DNA of 64,000 bases from Firmicutes bacterium ADurb.Bin182 (GCA_002070205.1 MWCU01000035.1:62001-126000); one strand, 5' to 3'. Numbered from the stretch's first letter, positions 16,434 through 25,243 are shown. The notes: a model not told the origin generated them from the letters alone. Translations and numbers: made by a program.

Positions 16434-17321
16434 ATGAATACCATGATAATCGAGCAGGAATTTGAATACGTCAAGCCTGGATCGCTTTTTGAAGCGCTGG
16501 ACATACTCGCTCAAACCAATAACGTAAAAATATACGCCGGCGGAACGGACCTTATCGTTAAGCTGAAAACAAGCGGAATAAACATGGATGCGATGATGGA
16601 TATAAACGGAATCCCCGAATTGAGCGAATTAACCGCGTCCGGCGGTAATGGCTTGGTTATCGGCAGCGCGGTCAAGCTGTCGCGGATCGAAAAACATCCG
16701 GCAGTAAAGTCAAATTACAGCGCTTTATTCGAAGCTCTCATGTCCATGGCTTCCGTTTCGGTAAGAAATATGGGGACTCTTGGAGGGAATTTAGCGAACG
16801 CGTCGCCCGCCGCTGATACTGCGGGACCTGTCATATGTTATAAAGGCATTTTGGAACTTATGAGCAGAAGCGGCATTAGGGAAGTGCCGGCAGAAGATTT
16901 CTTTATTTCTTCGGGCGTCAGCGCGATCCGTCCCGATGAACTGCTCACCCGCATAAAGCTTCCGGCGGTGAACAAAAATACCGGCGCTAAATTTATAAAA
17001 ACAGGGCGCGTAAAATCCGATATCGCAAAGGTCAGTTTTACCGTCGTGATTGAGCGTGAAGGCAGCAAAATCAAAAGCTGCAGGGCAGCGGCGGGCTCGG
17101 CAGCCGCAAAACCGGTGTATTTACGGACTGTCAGCGAAAGCCTGAAAGGCAGAATCATGACGCGGGAATTGATCACAGAAACGGTCGATCGGATAGCCGG
17201 TATTATTGAGCCCATCGATGATCAGCGTACAACAGCGGAATATAGGAAGGAATTGATAAAAGTCATTGCAGCCGACGCGTTTTCGAAGGCCTGGAGTCTC
17301 AGCGGAGGGAAACTTATATGA
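16434..17321 (+). CDS. Xanthine dehydrogenase family FAD-binding (medium) subunit 1
   Basis: A 295-residue FAD subunit that carries electrons from the FeS subunit to the acceptor. Flavin contacts are visible as YAGGTDLIVK near residue 34 and the second motif NMGTLGGNLANASPAADTAGP, split over about 111-131. A CO_deh_flav_C-like domain makes up the C-terminal third. It starts six bases after the large subunit stop and overlaps the small subunit gene by 4 bases (ATGA), so the subunits are expected in equal amounts. An internal start four codons on (M-I-I-E) is possible. Confidence 0.92.
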   Translation: MNTMIIEQEFEYVKPGSLFEALDILAQTNNVKIYAGGTDLIVKLKTSGINMDAMMDINGIPELSELTASGGNGLVIGSAVKLSRIEKHPAVKSNYSALFEALMSMASVSVRNMGTLGGNLANASPAADTAGPVICYKGILELMSRSGIREVPAEDFFISSGVSAIRPDELLTRIKLPAVNKNTGAKFIKTGRVKSDIAKVSFTVVIEREGSKIKSCRAAAGSAAAKPVYLRTVSESLKGRIMTRELITETVDRIAGIIEPIDDQRTTAEYRKELIKVIAADAFSKAWSLSGGKLI

Positions 17322-17815
17322 GCGTGCATGACATCACATTGACTGTCAACGGCAGAAAAGTCCGTCTTACCGTAAAGAGCAATGAACTTTTGCTGAATGT
17401 TCTCAGAGACAGGCTGCTTTTAACCGGAGCCAAATACGGATGCGGTATAGGCGAATGCGGCGCATGTACGGTCCTTCACGGCAGGGAATGCGTATTAAGC
17501 TGCTTTATACCTGCGGTTTGCGCGGACGGATGGGAAATCACAACCGCTGAAGGGCTTTCAAAAGACGGAAAGCTTTCCGTCGTTCAGCAGGCGTATGTGG
17601 ACAAGGCGGCAATCCAGTGCGGATTTTGCACTCCCGGCATGGTCATTGCGTCCACCGCGCTGCTTTATGAAAACCCGGAACCCGACGAGGCGGAGATCAA
17701 GGATTATTTCAGGGGGAATTACTGCCGCTGCACGGGTTATGCTGCGATGATTGAAGCGGTAAAAGTGGCTGCAATGCGCATGAAGGAAAGAGGATGCGAT
17801 GATGAGGAGCTTTGA
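17318..17815 (+). CDS. Xanthine dehydrogenase family 2Fe-2S (small) subunit 1
   Basis: A 165-residue iron-sulfur subunit. The N-terminal plant-ferredoxin-type cluster has Cys at GCGIGECGACTVL plus a later Cys, and the C-terminal helical cluster domain has CGFCTPGM and NYCRCTGY. It passes electrons from the molybdenum site to FAD. It completes the first large-medium-small set, and its last 17 bases overlap the second medium subunit gene. Confidence 0.94.
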   Translation: MSVHDITLTVNGRKVRLTVKSNELLLNVLRDRLLLTGAKYGCGIGECGACTVLHGRECVLSCFIPAVCADGWEITTAEGLSKDGKLSVVQQAYVDKAAIQCGFCTPGMVIASTALLYENPEPDEAEIKDYFRGNYCRCTGYAAMIEAVKVAAMRMKERGCDDEEL

Positions 17816-18671
17816 TTTTGTGAACGCGAGGACCCTCGGTGAAGCGCTTGCTTTGCTTTCGGCGCATGGCCAAAATGCGCTCGTCGCGGCGGGGAGCACG
17901 AATATAATGGAGAATATACGAGCAAATGCCGTGAACGGGCTCACTCTTATAAATATCAGGGATATCCGGGAACTTCGCGGAATTTCAATAGAGGAAGATG
18001 TTATCACAATCGGCGCGCTGACCGAAATTGCGAAGATTTCAGAATCGCGAATTCTTAAGGAAAAAGCTCCCGCGCTTTGGATGGCCGCGGACGCGTTCGC
18101 CGATCCGATTATAAGGAATTCCGCAACGATAGGCGGGAATATCGCTTTCTCCTCGCCGGCAGCCGACACGGCGCCTCCTTTGCTTGCACTTGGCGCGTGT
18201 GTCGACATCGCAAACAAAGACGGGCGGCGAAGCGTGCAGATAAGCGATTTTTTCAGAGGCGTTAATCAAAACATACTCGAACCCGGGGATATCATCACAG
18301 GCTTTCGATTCATGGTTCAGCGGCAAAGCGGCTTCTATAAGCTCGGCTTGAGAAATGCCATGGCTATTTCGGTCGCTTCCGCTGCTGTAAGCCTGGAACT
18401 TGATGACGAAGGCAAAATCAAAGCCGTGCGTATTGCGATGGGTTCTGTCGCTCCGGTGCCCGTGCGCTGCCGCTGTACGGAGAAAGCGCTGACAGGATGC
18501 AAACTTGACGGCATATCTTATGCGAAAATCGCGCAAGCGCTGCAAAACGACATAAATCCTATAGATGATATCAGGGCCTCGGCATCATACAGGCGCAGCG
18601 TTTCTCCCGTATGCGTTAAGCGCGCCGCCGAGCTTGCGCTGTACGGTGAATTTAAATGCGGAGGTTTATGA
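17799..18671 (+). CDS. Xanthine dehydrogenase family FAD-binding (medium) subunit 2
   Basis: A 290-residue paralogue of the preceding FAD subunit. The first flavin motif is at VAAGSTNIMENIRAN (about 30) and the second, RNSATIGGNIAFSSPAADTA, at about 107-126. The first motif lacks the usual GGTD and reads AGSTN, a moderate deviation. It starts inside the small subunit 1 gene (ATGATG, either Met possible) and begins the second medium-small-large set. Electron transfer flavoprotein role by family. Confidence 0.9.
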   Translation: MMRSFDFVNARTLGEALALLSAHGQNALVAAGSTNIMENIRANAVNGLTLINIRDIRELRGISIEEDVITIGALTEIAKISESRILKEKAPALWMAADAFADPIIRNSATIGGNIAFSSPAADTAPPLLALGACVDIANKDGRRSVQISDFFRGVNQNILEPGDIITGFRFMVQRQSGFYKLGLRNAMAISVASAAVSLELDDEGKIKAVRIAMGSVAPVPVRCRCTEKALTGCKLDGISYAKIAQALQNDINPIDDIRASASYRRSVSPVCVKRAAELALYGEFKCGGL

Positions 18672-18672
18672 T

Positions 18673-19158
18673 ATGGGGCATGCGGATGTAAATATAAAGA
18701 TTAACGGCGAAAACAGGAAATTCACCTGCGAAGCGCATATAAGCCTTCTTCGCCTTCTTCGGGATAATTATTATTACGACGTAAAATGCGGCTGCGAGAA
18801 AGGCGATTGCGGCACATGCACGGTTTTTTTGGACGGAAAGGCCGTAAAAAGCTGCGTTACGCTTGCAGCCGCGTGCGACGGTCACGAGGTGTGGACCATA
18901 AAGGGGCTCGGCGGAAGCGATGCTCTTGCCGAAAAGCTTCAGAAGGCATTCGTTGAGTGCGGAGCCGTTCAATGCGGTTTTTGTACCCCGGGGATGATCG
19001 TTGCGGGTTTAGAATATTTAAAAAAGGGCGGCCGGGCAGACAGGAACGCTATCAGAAAAGCGATTTCCGGCAATCTGTGCCGCTGCACCGGATATGTTAA
19101 AATAGTCGACGCGATTTTTAAAACCGCCAGGGAAGTTGAATCAGAGGTATCGGAATGA
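18673..19158 (+). CDS. Xanthine dehydrogenase family 2Fe-2S (small) subunit 2
   Basis: A 161-residue two-cluster ferredoxin subunit. It has KCGCEKGDCGTCTVFLDG plus Cys for the first cluster, and CGFCTPGMI and NLCRCTGY for the second. I start it at ATG 18673, one base after the preceding stop and 8 bases after GGAGG, giving the length of small subunit 1; a longer frame from 18565 would overlap the FAD subunit and adds nothing recognisable. The large subunit gene overlaps it as ATGA. Confidence 0.93.
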   Translation: MGHADVNIKINGENRKFTCEAHISLLRLLRDNYYYDVKCGCEKGDCGTCTVFLDGKAVKSCVTLAAACDGHEVWTIKGLGGSDALAEKLQKAFVECGAVQCGFCTPGMIVAGLEYLKKGGRADRNAIRKAISGNLCRCTGYVKIVDAIFKTAREVESEVSE

Positions 19159-21467
19159 GAACCGAATTGAATTTGATTGGTAAACCCGTATCCCGTCACG
19201 ACGCATGGGCCAAAGCGAAGGGAGATCAGTTGTTCAGCGACGACTGGTCTATGCCCGGCATGCTTTTCGGAAAGGTTTTGAGGAGCAAGTATCCCGCGGC
19301 CGTTCTTAAGCGGATCGATACGAAGAAAGCGGAGGAACTTCCGGGCGTTAAAGCCGTTTTGACAGCAAAAGACGTTCCGGTAAATGAGGACGTGACGAAA
19401 TTCGGCCAGATGCGCGACGTGGGCGGAGGATTCGAGGGCTTGTACAGAGTGCTGGCGAGCGGCAGGATACGTTCAAAAAGCGAAGCAATAGCGCTGGTGG
19501 CCGCCGAATCCCCGGAGACAGCGGAAGAAGCGTTAAAGCTTATAGAAGTTGATTACGAGGTTTTGGAGGGGGTTTTTGATCCAAGAGAGGCTTTAAAGGA
19601 AGGCGCGTATTCCGTCACCGGCGATGGGTGCGGCAACGTTATAATGAGGACAAAAATATGTGACGGCAATATCGAAGAGGCTTTCAAAAAATGCGACGTC
19701 ATCGTTGAAAACGACTATGAGACCACTCCGAACGAACACGCGTATTTGGAAACCGAAGGGGGAATGGGCTGGATCGATGAAAACGGCGTAATCACTTTGC
19801 GAGTCGGCACTCAGGTTTTGGAGCATTACCGCACTATAGCGAAAGTATTGGGACTCCCTCATAACAAGGTCCGCAATATCGGAGTGCCGGTGGGCGGCGG
19901 TTTCGGCGGCAAAGAGGATATAACGGTTGAGATGTATATCGCGCTTCTCGTGCAAAAAACAGGACGCCCCGTTAAAATGGTATGGAGCCGGGAGGAATCG
20001 ATTGAGTCCCATTCAAAACGGCATCCCGAGTATCTGCATTACAAGACTGGGGCAACGAAGGACGGGAAAATACTGGCGCAGGAAGTATCCATAGTAATGG
20101 ACGGCGGAAGCTATACCTATCTCACTCCCTGGGTGCAGATGTACTCTACTTTTGCGGCACCCGGCTGTTACAAGATACCCAATGTGAGCGTAAAAAGCGT
20201 CAGCGCTTTTACGAACAATACTTTCAACAGCGCAAACCGCGGATTCGGCGCTCCTCAGGTGAACTTTGCCTCAGAGCGTCAAATGGATGAAATCGCGGCA
20301 AGGTTGAATTTGGATCCCGTCGAGCTGCGCAGAAGGAATGTGCTGCACGACGGCGACAGGCTGCCATCAGGTCATGTGCCCCGCGGCCATATCGCCTTGA
20401 AAGAGCTTCTAGATAAAGTGAATAAAGAACTTAACCGGTCGTCCAAGCCTGACAGACTGCCGGACGGAAGAAAGGTGGGAAGAGCTCTGGCGCTCGGGCA
20501 TATGGTTTACGGCCGTCTGAATTTTCTGCACGATTCATCCAGGGTTTCCATCCGGCTGGAACTTGACGGAAGCGTAACGCTTCGCGCCGGCGTTCCCGAT
20601 CTCGGAGGGGGGCAGGCGAGCGTACTTGCTCAGATTGTAGCCGAAGAACTGGGACTTGAGATCGAAGACGTGCATCCCTATATAATGGATACTCACCTGA
20701 CACCGTTATGCGGCACGACTACTGCGACCCGTCAGCTGTATATGTCAGGCAATGCGGCATTAAAGGCAGCCGTTCAAATGAAAGAGAAGATTCTTGAAAA
20801 AGCATCCGCTTTATCTGGATGCCCCGTGAACATGCTGGCCCTTAAAAACCGGAAAGTATACAGCGTAATCGAGCCCGAAACCATCTCAATCCCGTTTGTC
20901 GACGTAATTAAGCACCTTTCGAACGACGGCGAGGTTTTGGAGAACATCGCACAATTCAACGCGCCTTTTACGGAGGTTCCCGACTTGAATGATATAAAAG
21001 GGGAATTGAATCCCGATATTACATACACCTGTCACGGCGTTGAGCTTGCGGTGGATGAGCAGACGGGGAAAATAGAATTGCTTCGCGTAATAGCGGCAGC
21101 TGACGCAGGCAGGGTGATCAACAGGAATTCCTGTGAAGGCCAGCTTGAGGGCGGATGCGTTTATCATGCCTGGTGGCCGACTATGGAAGATTTGAAGCAA
21201 GAAAACGGGATAACGATGGCAAACAGTTTTTCAACATATCTCATTCCGACCGCTGCCGATGTTCCCGATATCGAATCAATTCTTATCGAAAGCGGCGGCG
21301 GTCTCGGACCCTATGGCGCTAAAGGCATAGGGGAACCCGCCGATAATTCAATAGCGCCCGCGGTCGTAAACGCGATACGCGACGCCATAGGAGTCGGTTT
21401 CAATAAAATGACCGTTACGCCGGAAAAAATACTGAACGCGGTCTTAAGTTTTAAAAATAAAGAATAA
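19155..21467 (+). CDS. Xanthine dehydrogenase family molybdenum-binding (large) subunit 2
   Basis: A 770-residue Mo-cofactor subunit with the full canonical motif set: VGGGFGGKED (about 246-255), ANRGFGAPQ with the substrate-orienting Arg (about 360-368), and GPYGAKGIGEP with the catalytic Glu (about 718-728). It is therefore the more likely true purine hydroxylase of the two trimers. It is the last gene of the operon that starts with the allantoinase-like gene at 12638 and is followed by the hairpin-bracketed repeat at 21533. No XdhC/MocA-type maturation gene is present in the window. Confidence 0.93.
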   Translation: MRTELNLIGKPVSRHDAWAKAKGDQLFSDDWSMPGMLFGKVLRSKYPAAVLKRIDTKKAEELPGVKAVLTAKDVPVNEDVTKFGQMRDVGGGFEGLYRVLASGRIRSKSEAIALVAAESPETAEEALKLIEVDYEVLEGVFDPREALKEGAYSVTGDGCGNVIMRTKICDGNIEEAFKKCDVIVENDYETTPNEHAYLETEGGMGWIDENGVITLRVGTQVLEHYRTIAKVLGLPHNKVRNIGVPVGGGFGGKEDITVEMYIALLVQKTGRPVKMVWSREESIESHSKRHPEYLHYKTGATKDGKILAQEVSIVMDGGSYTYLTPWVQMYSTFAAPGCYKIPNVSVKSVSAFTNNTFNSANRGFGAPQVNFASERQMDEIAARLNLDPVELRRRNVLHDGDRLPSGHVPRGHIALKELLDKVNKELNRSSKPDRLPDGRKVGRALALGHMVYGRLNFLHDSSRVSIRLELDGSVTLRAGVPDLGGGQASVLAQIVAEELGLEIEDVHPYIMDTHLTPLCGTTTATRQLYMSGNAALKAAVQMKEKILEKASALSGCPVNMLALKNRKVYSVIEPETISIPFVDVIKHLSNDGEVLENIAQFNAPFTEVPDLNDIKGELNPDITYTCHGVELAVDEQTGKIELLRVIAAADAGRVINRNSCEGQLEGGCVYHAWWPTMEDLKQENGITMANSFSTYLIPTAADVPDIESILIESGGGLGPYGAKGIGEPADNSIAPAVVNAIRDAIGVGFNKMTVTPEKILNAVLSFKNKE

Positions 21468-21532
21468 ACGCGGTCAAGAAAAATATGCTTTTAAAATGCT
21501 CCGGGCAATACCGGCAGGATTTGACAAAAATC

Positions 21533-21700
21533 AGCGCCGGCGAATCGCCGGCGCTTCAGTCTGTTAAAAATCCATGTAGGGTATTATTACTGTGCACGCT
21601 TTGCCGGCCGGAAATCTTCGTACTTAGGCAAAGTGTGAAAAAGAGGTCTGTTCAGATTTCTTCGACATTCAAAAGCGCCGGCGATTTGCCGGCGCTTTTT
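21533..21700 (-). repeat. Terminator-bracketed intergenic repeat element, copy 2 (inverted)
   Basis: It lies between the convergent XDH operon and the lipoprotein gene. The left hairpin has arms AGCGCCGGCGA/TCGCCGGCGCT (21533-21555). The right hairpin has the same core with arms GCGCCGGC/GCCGGCGC, flanked by A and T tracts (21671-21700), and reads as a bidirectional terminator. The interior of about 115 bases matches copy 1 on the opposite strand at 21648-21667 (19 of 20) and 21588-21616 (27 of 29). It is shorter than copy 1 because the part after 8049 in copy 1 is missing. Confidence 0.75.
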
Positions 21701-21717
21701 TCGTTTAACGATTATTC

Positions 21718-22782
21718 TTACTCAACGACGGTGACTTTGGCGATTGTTACGCCGAGATCGTTTGCGGTTTCGGCATCAGTATCCTTGAGGATATTTACTT
21801 CACCGGCTACCATTTTAGCATACAGAGCGTCGTAATCGGCCTTGCTGAACGTGGTGAATTTAGACGTCTCCATAGGAAGCTTAACGCCCTGGTTTGAAGC
21901 GTCGAACACAAGGCCCTGGCCTCCGGGGAACTTGCCTTCATAATACTGCGCAAGAAGCTGTTCGGTCGCTTCTCCGATGCCTTTCATTGCGGAGGTTATA
22001 ACGGACTCGGACAGGAAGCTTTGATCCACGTCCACGCCTATGGATTTTTTGCCCGCAGCTTCCGCAGCGGCGAATACCGAGAAGCCGACAGCACCGCCGC
22101 AGCCGAAAATGACTTCGGTGCCGCCCTTATACCATGAAGCGGCAAGAGCCTGAGCCTCGGGCGTCTGTTCGAATCCGCCGGTGTAGTGATACATTATGTC
22201 GATAGAGTCTAAGCCCGATTCGGCGGCAGCCGCCTCGGCGCCCTGAACGAAGCCGTAACCGAAGCGAACGACCGCGGGAACGGCCATACCGCCCATGAAT
22301 CCGAGTTTTGTATAGCCGTCTTTAACGGCGGCATAGCCTGCGAGATAGCCGGACTGCTCTTCCGCAAACACAACGCCGACAACGTTTTTATTTGTGCGGA
22401 ATTCGGAGTAATCGGCGTTATGCGGATTACCGTCGATCAGAATAAAGGTCACGTCGGGATACATATCCTGCGCGATGAATATCGGCTCCTCAAAAAGGTA
22501 CCCGGGCGTCGCGATGATTTTCGCACCGTTTTCGACAGCCAGTTCAATGGACGCAAGATAAGCATCTGTTGATTGTTCGGTGGGTTGATAGTACTTGTGG
22601 CTGATTTTGTTGGCTTCGGCATACCTTACAATGCCTTCCCATGTTCCCTGGTTAAAGGATTGATCGTCGATGGTTCCGATATCCGTAATCATCGCGATCT
22701 CATAGGTTTCTTTGGCCGGAGCGCAAGCTGCAAGGGCAAAGCTCATAGCCAACACCAGAGTTAGAGCGATTACCTTTTTCAT
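21718..22782 (-). CDS. BMP/PnrA-family nucleoside-binding lipoprotein
   Basis: A 354-residue substrate-binding lipoprotein of the BMP (Med/PnrA) family, which delivers purine nucleosides to ABC importers in several bacteria. The signal peptide ends in lipobox LAAC at residues 16-19. Family hallmarks are the ITDIGTIDDQSFNQGTWEG region (about 32-50), ATPGYLFEEP, GFMGGMAVPAVVRFGYGF, GCGGAVGFSV and GVDVDQ. The start is ATG 22780-22782, preceded by AGGAGG; a frame extending 25 codons upstream is not needed. No permease or ATPase gene is nearby, so partners must be elsewhere. Its convergence with the hydroxylase operon supports purine uptake feeding that pathway, by inference. Confidence 0.9.
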   Translation of the reverse strand: MKKVIALTLVLAMSFALAACAPAKETYEIAMITDIGTIDDQSFNQGTWEGIVRYAEANKISHKYYQPTEQSTDAYLASIELAVENGAKIIATPGYLFEEPIFIAQDMYPDVTFILIDGNPHNADYSEFRTNKNVVGVVFAEEQSGYLAGYAAVKDGYTKLGFMGGMAVPAVVRFGYGFVQGAEAAAAESGLDSIDIMYHYTGGFEQTPEAQALAASWYKGGTEVIFGCGGAVGFSVFAAAEAAGKKSIGVDVDQSFLSESVITSAMKGIGEATEQLLAQYYEGKFPGGQGLVFDASNQGVKLPMETSKFTTFSKADYDALYAKMVAGEVNILKDTDAETANDLGVTIAKVTVVE

Positions 22783-22807
22783 AATTGGTATTCTCCTCCT
22801 TTTATTT

Positions 22808-22832
22808 CCGTATATCATCGCTGCATATACGG
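22808..22832. promoter_or_regulatory. Inverted repeat in the leader of the BMP lipoprotein gene
   Basis: CCGTATAT (22808-22815) and ATATACGG (22825-22832) form perfect 8-base arms around 9 bases, about 25 bases upstream of the start codon. It could be an operator or an mRNA hairpin. The GTATA/TATAC core resembles the palindrome in front of the GntR gene at 27949. Confidence 0.45.
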
Positions 22833-23104
22833 TAATTGTACAGTGTGATTGTATCAAATTTATAATTATATTTAAAGTGCTAAATATCCATATTTTCCTA
22901 TAAATGTGTCAAATGAATAGTTGGTGGTTAAAAAAGCCTTATTTTTCGGCAAATAAACGATACGGGTCAATTAATATATTATGTTGATCTCATTACGGGT
23001 ACATAAAATTTACATTAATAACACAACAATGCCAAAAAATAATGGTACAAGTAAGCAAATGATGCTACAATGGTTCTTGTTGAAATATTCTTCGGAGCCA
23101 AAGG
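22833..23104. other. AT-rich divergent intergenic region
   Basis: Carries the promoters of the BMP lipoprotein (minus) and the DUF5685 operon (plus). On the plus strand TGCTACAAT near 23068-23076 is a plausible extended -10. On the minus strand several A/T-rich -10 candidates exist and none stands out. I see no open frame or riboswitch; in particular no purine riboswitch core was recognised. Confidence 0.4.
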
Positions 23105-23932
23105 ATGTTCGGTTACGTAGCGCCTTTAAAATGCGAGCTTAAAGTACGTGAGCTCGCTCTGTATAACTCATATTACTGCGGCTTATGCAAAACCATAGGC
23201 AGAAGGTACGGTGAAGCGTGCAAGCTCGTTCTTAACTACGACTGTACTTTTCTTGCTTTGCTTCTTTGCGGGATTGAGGGCGCCGTGCCGTGCCGGCAGG
23301 AGCGCTGTTTTTACAAACCTTTTTTAAAAAAGAAGCCCGTGGCGGCCTCTTCGAAAATGCTTGAATTTGCCTCAGACATCAATATATTGCTCGCTTATTT
23401 CAAAGCCGATGATGATTGGCGCGACGAACATAAACTCAAAGGACTGGCCATAAAAGTAATTCTAAAAGGGGCTTTGTCCAAAGCGATGAAAAACAGCGGC
23501 GATGCTTATGATGCTATACGGAGCGGGATCGCTTTGCTGTCCGATTTGGAAAGATCGGGATGTAAAGAGCCCGATAAGCCTGCGGAAGCATTTGCCGATA
23601 TGATGAGAAAAATATTGTCGCTTTCTCCCGTAAAGAACGATTCCGACCGGGCCGTGCTCGGACATATGGGCTATCATCTCGGGCGATGGATCTATTTGAT
23701 AGACGCATGGGATGACAGAACCGCGGATAAGAAGAGGGGCTCTTATAATCCGTTCAACGTTATAAATGCCGATAAAGAGCGGGCATCGTTTATTCTGCAT
23801 TTTTCCGTCAATGAAGCTGTTAAGGCTTATGACTTATTGGAGATAAAAGATAATAAGGGCGTTTTGGACAATATTATATACATGGGATGTTCGCAAAAGA
23901 CGGAGCAGCTGCTGGAAGGAGATAAGGGATGA
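23105..23932 (+). CDS. DUF5685 family protein
   Basis: A 275-residue soluble protein of the clostridial DUF5685 family. The N-terminus is MFGYVAPLK, followed by a Cys pair in YYCGLCK (about 24-30) and further Cys in PCRQERCFY, suggesting a metal or redox site. The C-terminal half has a conserved-looking [12 protein letters not shown] segment. The function is unknown. It is followed with a 4-base overlap by a J-domain gene, so the two are coupled and may act together on protein folding or assembly, which is inference. Confidence 0.85.
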   Translation: MFGYVAPLKCELKVRELALYNSYYCGLCKTIGRRYGEACKLVLNYDCTFLALLLCGIEGAVPCRQERCFYKPFLKKKPVAASSKMLEFASDINILLAYFKADDDWRDEHKLKGLAIKVILKGALSKAMKNSGDAYDAIRSGIALLSDLERSGCKEPDKPAEAFADMMRKILSLSPVKNDSDRAVLGHMGYHLGRWIYLIDAWDDRTADKKRGSYNPFNVINADKERASFILHFSVNEAVKAYDLLEIKDNKGVLDNIIYMGCSQKTEQLLEGDKG

Positions 23933-24561
23933 ATCCGTATAAGGTATTGGGTGTAAGTGAAACGGCGAGTCAGGAAGAAATTCGGGCCGCTTATCTCGCG
24001 CTGGTCAAAAAGTATCATCCCGACAGATATGCGGACAATCCGCTGAAAGAACTGGCAAACGAAAAGCTTAAAGAAATCAATGAAGCATATGAAGCTTTGT
24101 CCAAAAAAGGCAGCGGGACCTCATCAAGAACCTCATACGGATCTTATGAAAGCAGCGCGGGTTTCGGAGGCGCGTATTCGGGGCCCTTCGCGGACGAGTT
24201 CGCAAAAGCCCGTTCTTATATAAGTCAAAACAACCTCCAGGCGGCAAAGCTTGTGCTGGACGGAATACCCGTACGCAACGCGGAGTGGCATTACCTGTAT
24301 GGCATCATATATTTAAGACAGGGCTGGTATGATAAAGCAAGGGAGTATCTCGGTATAGCTTATGAACAAGAGCCCGGGAACGCGGAATACCGGAACGCGT
24401 TTACCGCCCTCAACAATTCCGGAAACCCCTACGGACGCGGCCCTTATCAGAATACCACCGGATACGGAGGAAGCTGCAGCGGATGCGATGTTTGCACATC
24501 GCTTATCTGCGCTGATTGCTGCTGCGAATGTCTGGGCGGCGACCTTATCAGATGCTGCTGA
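23929..24561 (+). CDS. DnaJ-domain protein with Cys-rich C-terminus
   Basis: A 210-residue J-protein. The J domain fills residues 1-65 with the HPD motif (KKYHPDRY) that stimulates DnaK. A Gly/Ser linker follows, then a TPR-like helical segment (about 85-150), then a tail that is very rich in Cys: CSGCDVC and [11 protein letters not shown], ending in RCC. It lacks the zinc-finger and substrate domains of true DnaJ. This tail could bind metal. It forms an operon with the DUF5685 gene upstream and a membrane protein downstream. Confidence 0.88.
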   Translation: MNPYKVLGVSETASQEEIRAAYLALVKKYHPDRYADNPLKELANEKLKEINEAYEALSKKGSGTSSRTSYGSYESSAGFGGAYSGPFADEFAKARSYISQNNLQAAKLVLDGIPVRNAEWHYLYGIIYLRQGWYDKAREYLGIAYEQEPGNAEYRNAFTALNNSGNPYGRGPYQNTTGYGGSCSGCDVCTSLICADCCCECLGGDLIRCC

Positions 24562-24569
24562 GGAATTGC

Positions 24570-25109
24570 ATGGTTAGGAAATTCGGCTTAACACAAAAAT
24601 TGACATTCGGCGCTATGATTTTGGCGCTGACTGTCCTTGCTCTTTATTGCGCCTCTGTCCTTCCCGCCGGAAAGCTTGTCTTCTATTTTTTGTCTTCGGT
24701 TTTTATATATGCGCTTGTCTGCGAGCGAGCATATATGACCGCGGTGATTTGCTATATCGCGGCTTCCGCATTGTCGTTTTTAATAATTCCGGAGAAGACC
24801 GCTTTTTTTGCCTACGTTTTAATTTTGGGCCATTACGGAATATTCAAAACATTTATAGAAAGCAGAATTAACGACAGAATTCTTATGTTCTTATCAAAAC
24901 TGCTTTATGCCAATATATTTGTTTGTGCCGGGATTTACATTGCGCTGTATACGCTTAATTTGAAGATCGGCGGGTTAATATCCTCAATGCCGTTATGGCT
25001 GTTGATTGCGGCCGCGGAAGCGGCGCTGATGATATATGACGGCCTGTATACCGTCAGCCAGCGGATTTATCAGGCTAAGATCAGGGATTTTATGCTTTCG
25101 GGAAGATGA
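24570..25109 (+). CDS. Small integral membrane protein of unknown function
   Basis: A 179-residue protein with about five predicted membrane helices (two near residues 13-50, others near 55-95, 110-130 and 138-160) and a basic C-terminus. I recognise no named domain; similar proteins accompany DUF5685-DnaJ pairs in Clostridia. I start it at ATG 24570, which has GAGG 6 bases upstream at the DnaJ stop codon; the frame stays open further upstream, but only by overlapping the DnaJ gene. Confidence 0.75.
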   Translation: MVRKFGLTQKLTFGAMILALTVLALYCASVLPAGKLVFYFLSSVFIYALVCERAYMTAVICYIAASALSFLIIPEKTAFFAYVLILGHYGIFKTFIESRINDRILMFLSKLLYANIFVCAGIYIALYTLNLKIGGLISSMPLWLLIAAAEAALMIYDGLYTVSQRIYQAKIRDFMLSGR

Positions 25110-25221
25110 GTTGTCCTTTAATATTGAATACGCTGGATTTCTTTAAGTAAAAACCCGGAAAATCAAAGAACACCGACGGGCGTCTTCGTTCACGATACAA
25201 CTTATATTTTTGTATGATATT

Positions 25222-25243
25222 AACCGGGATATTCCGGTTTTTT
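25222..25243 (+). terminator. Terminator of the DUF5685-dnaJ operon
   Basis: Stem AACCGG/CCGGTT with loop GATATT followed by a T tract, about 110 bases after the membrane protein stop. Confidence 0.65.

Noticed and set aside
17318-19158. Recent tandem duplication of FAD and FeS subunit genes
   Set aside because: The paralogues differ widely in sequence and motif detail and the subunit order is mirrored, so they are old paralogues and not a fresh duplication.
22783-23104. Purine riboswitch in front of the nucleoside-binding lipoprotein
   Set aside because: Expected from function, but the conserved purine riboswitch core loops were not found on the minus strand; only an inverted repeat is visible.
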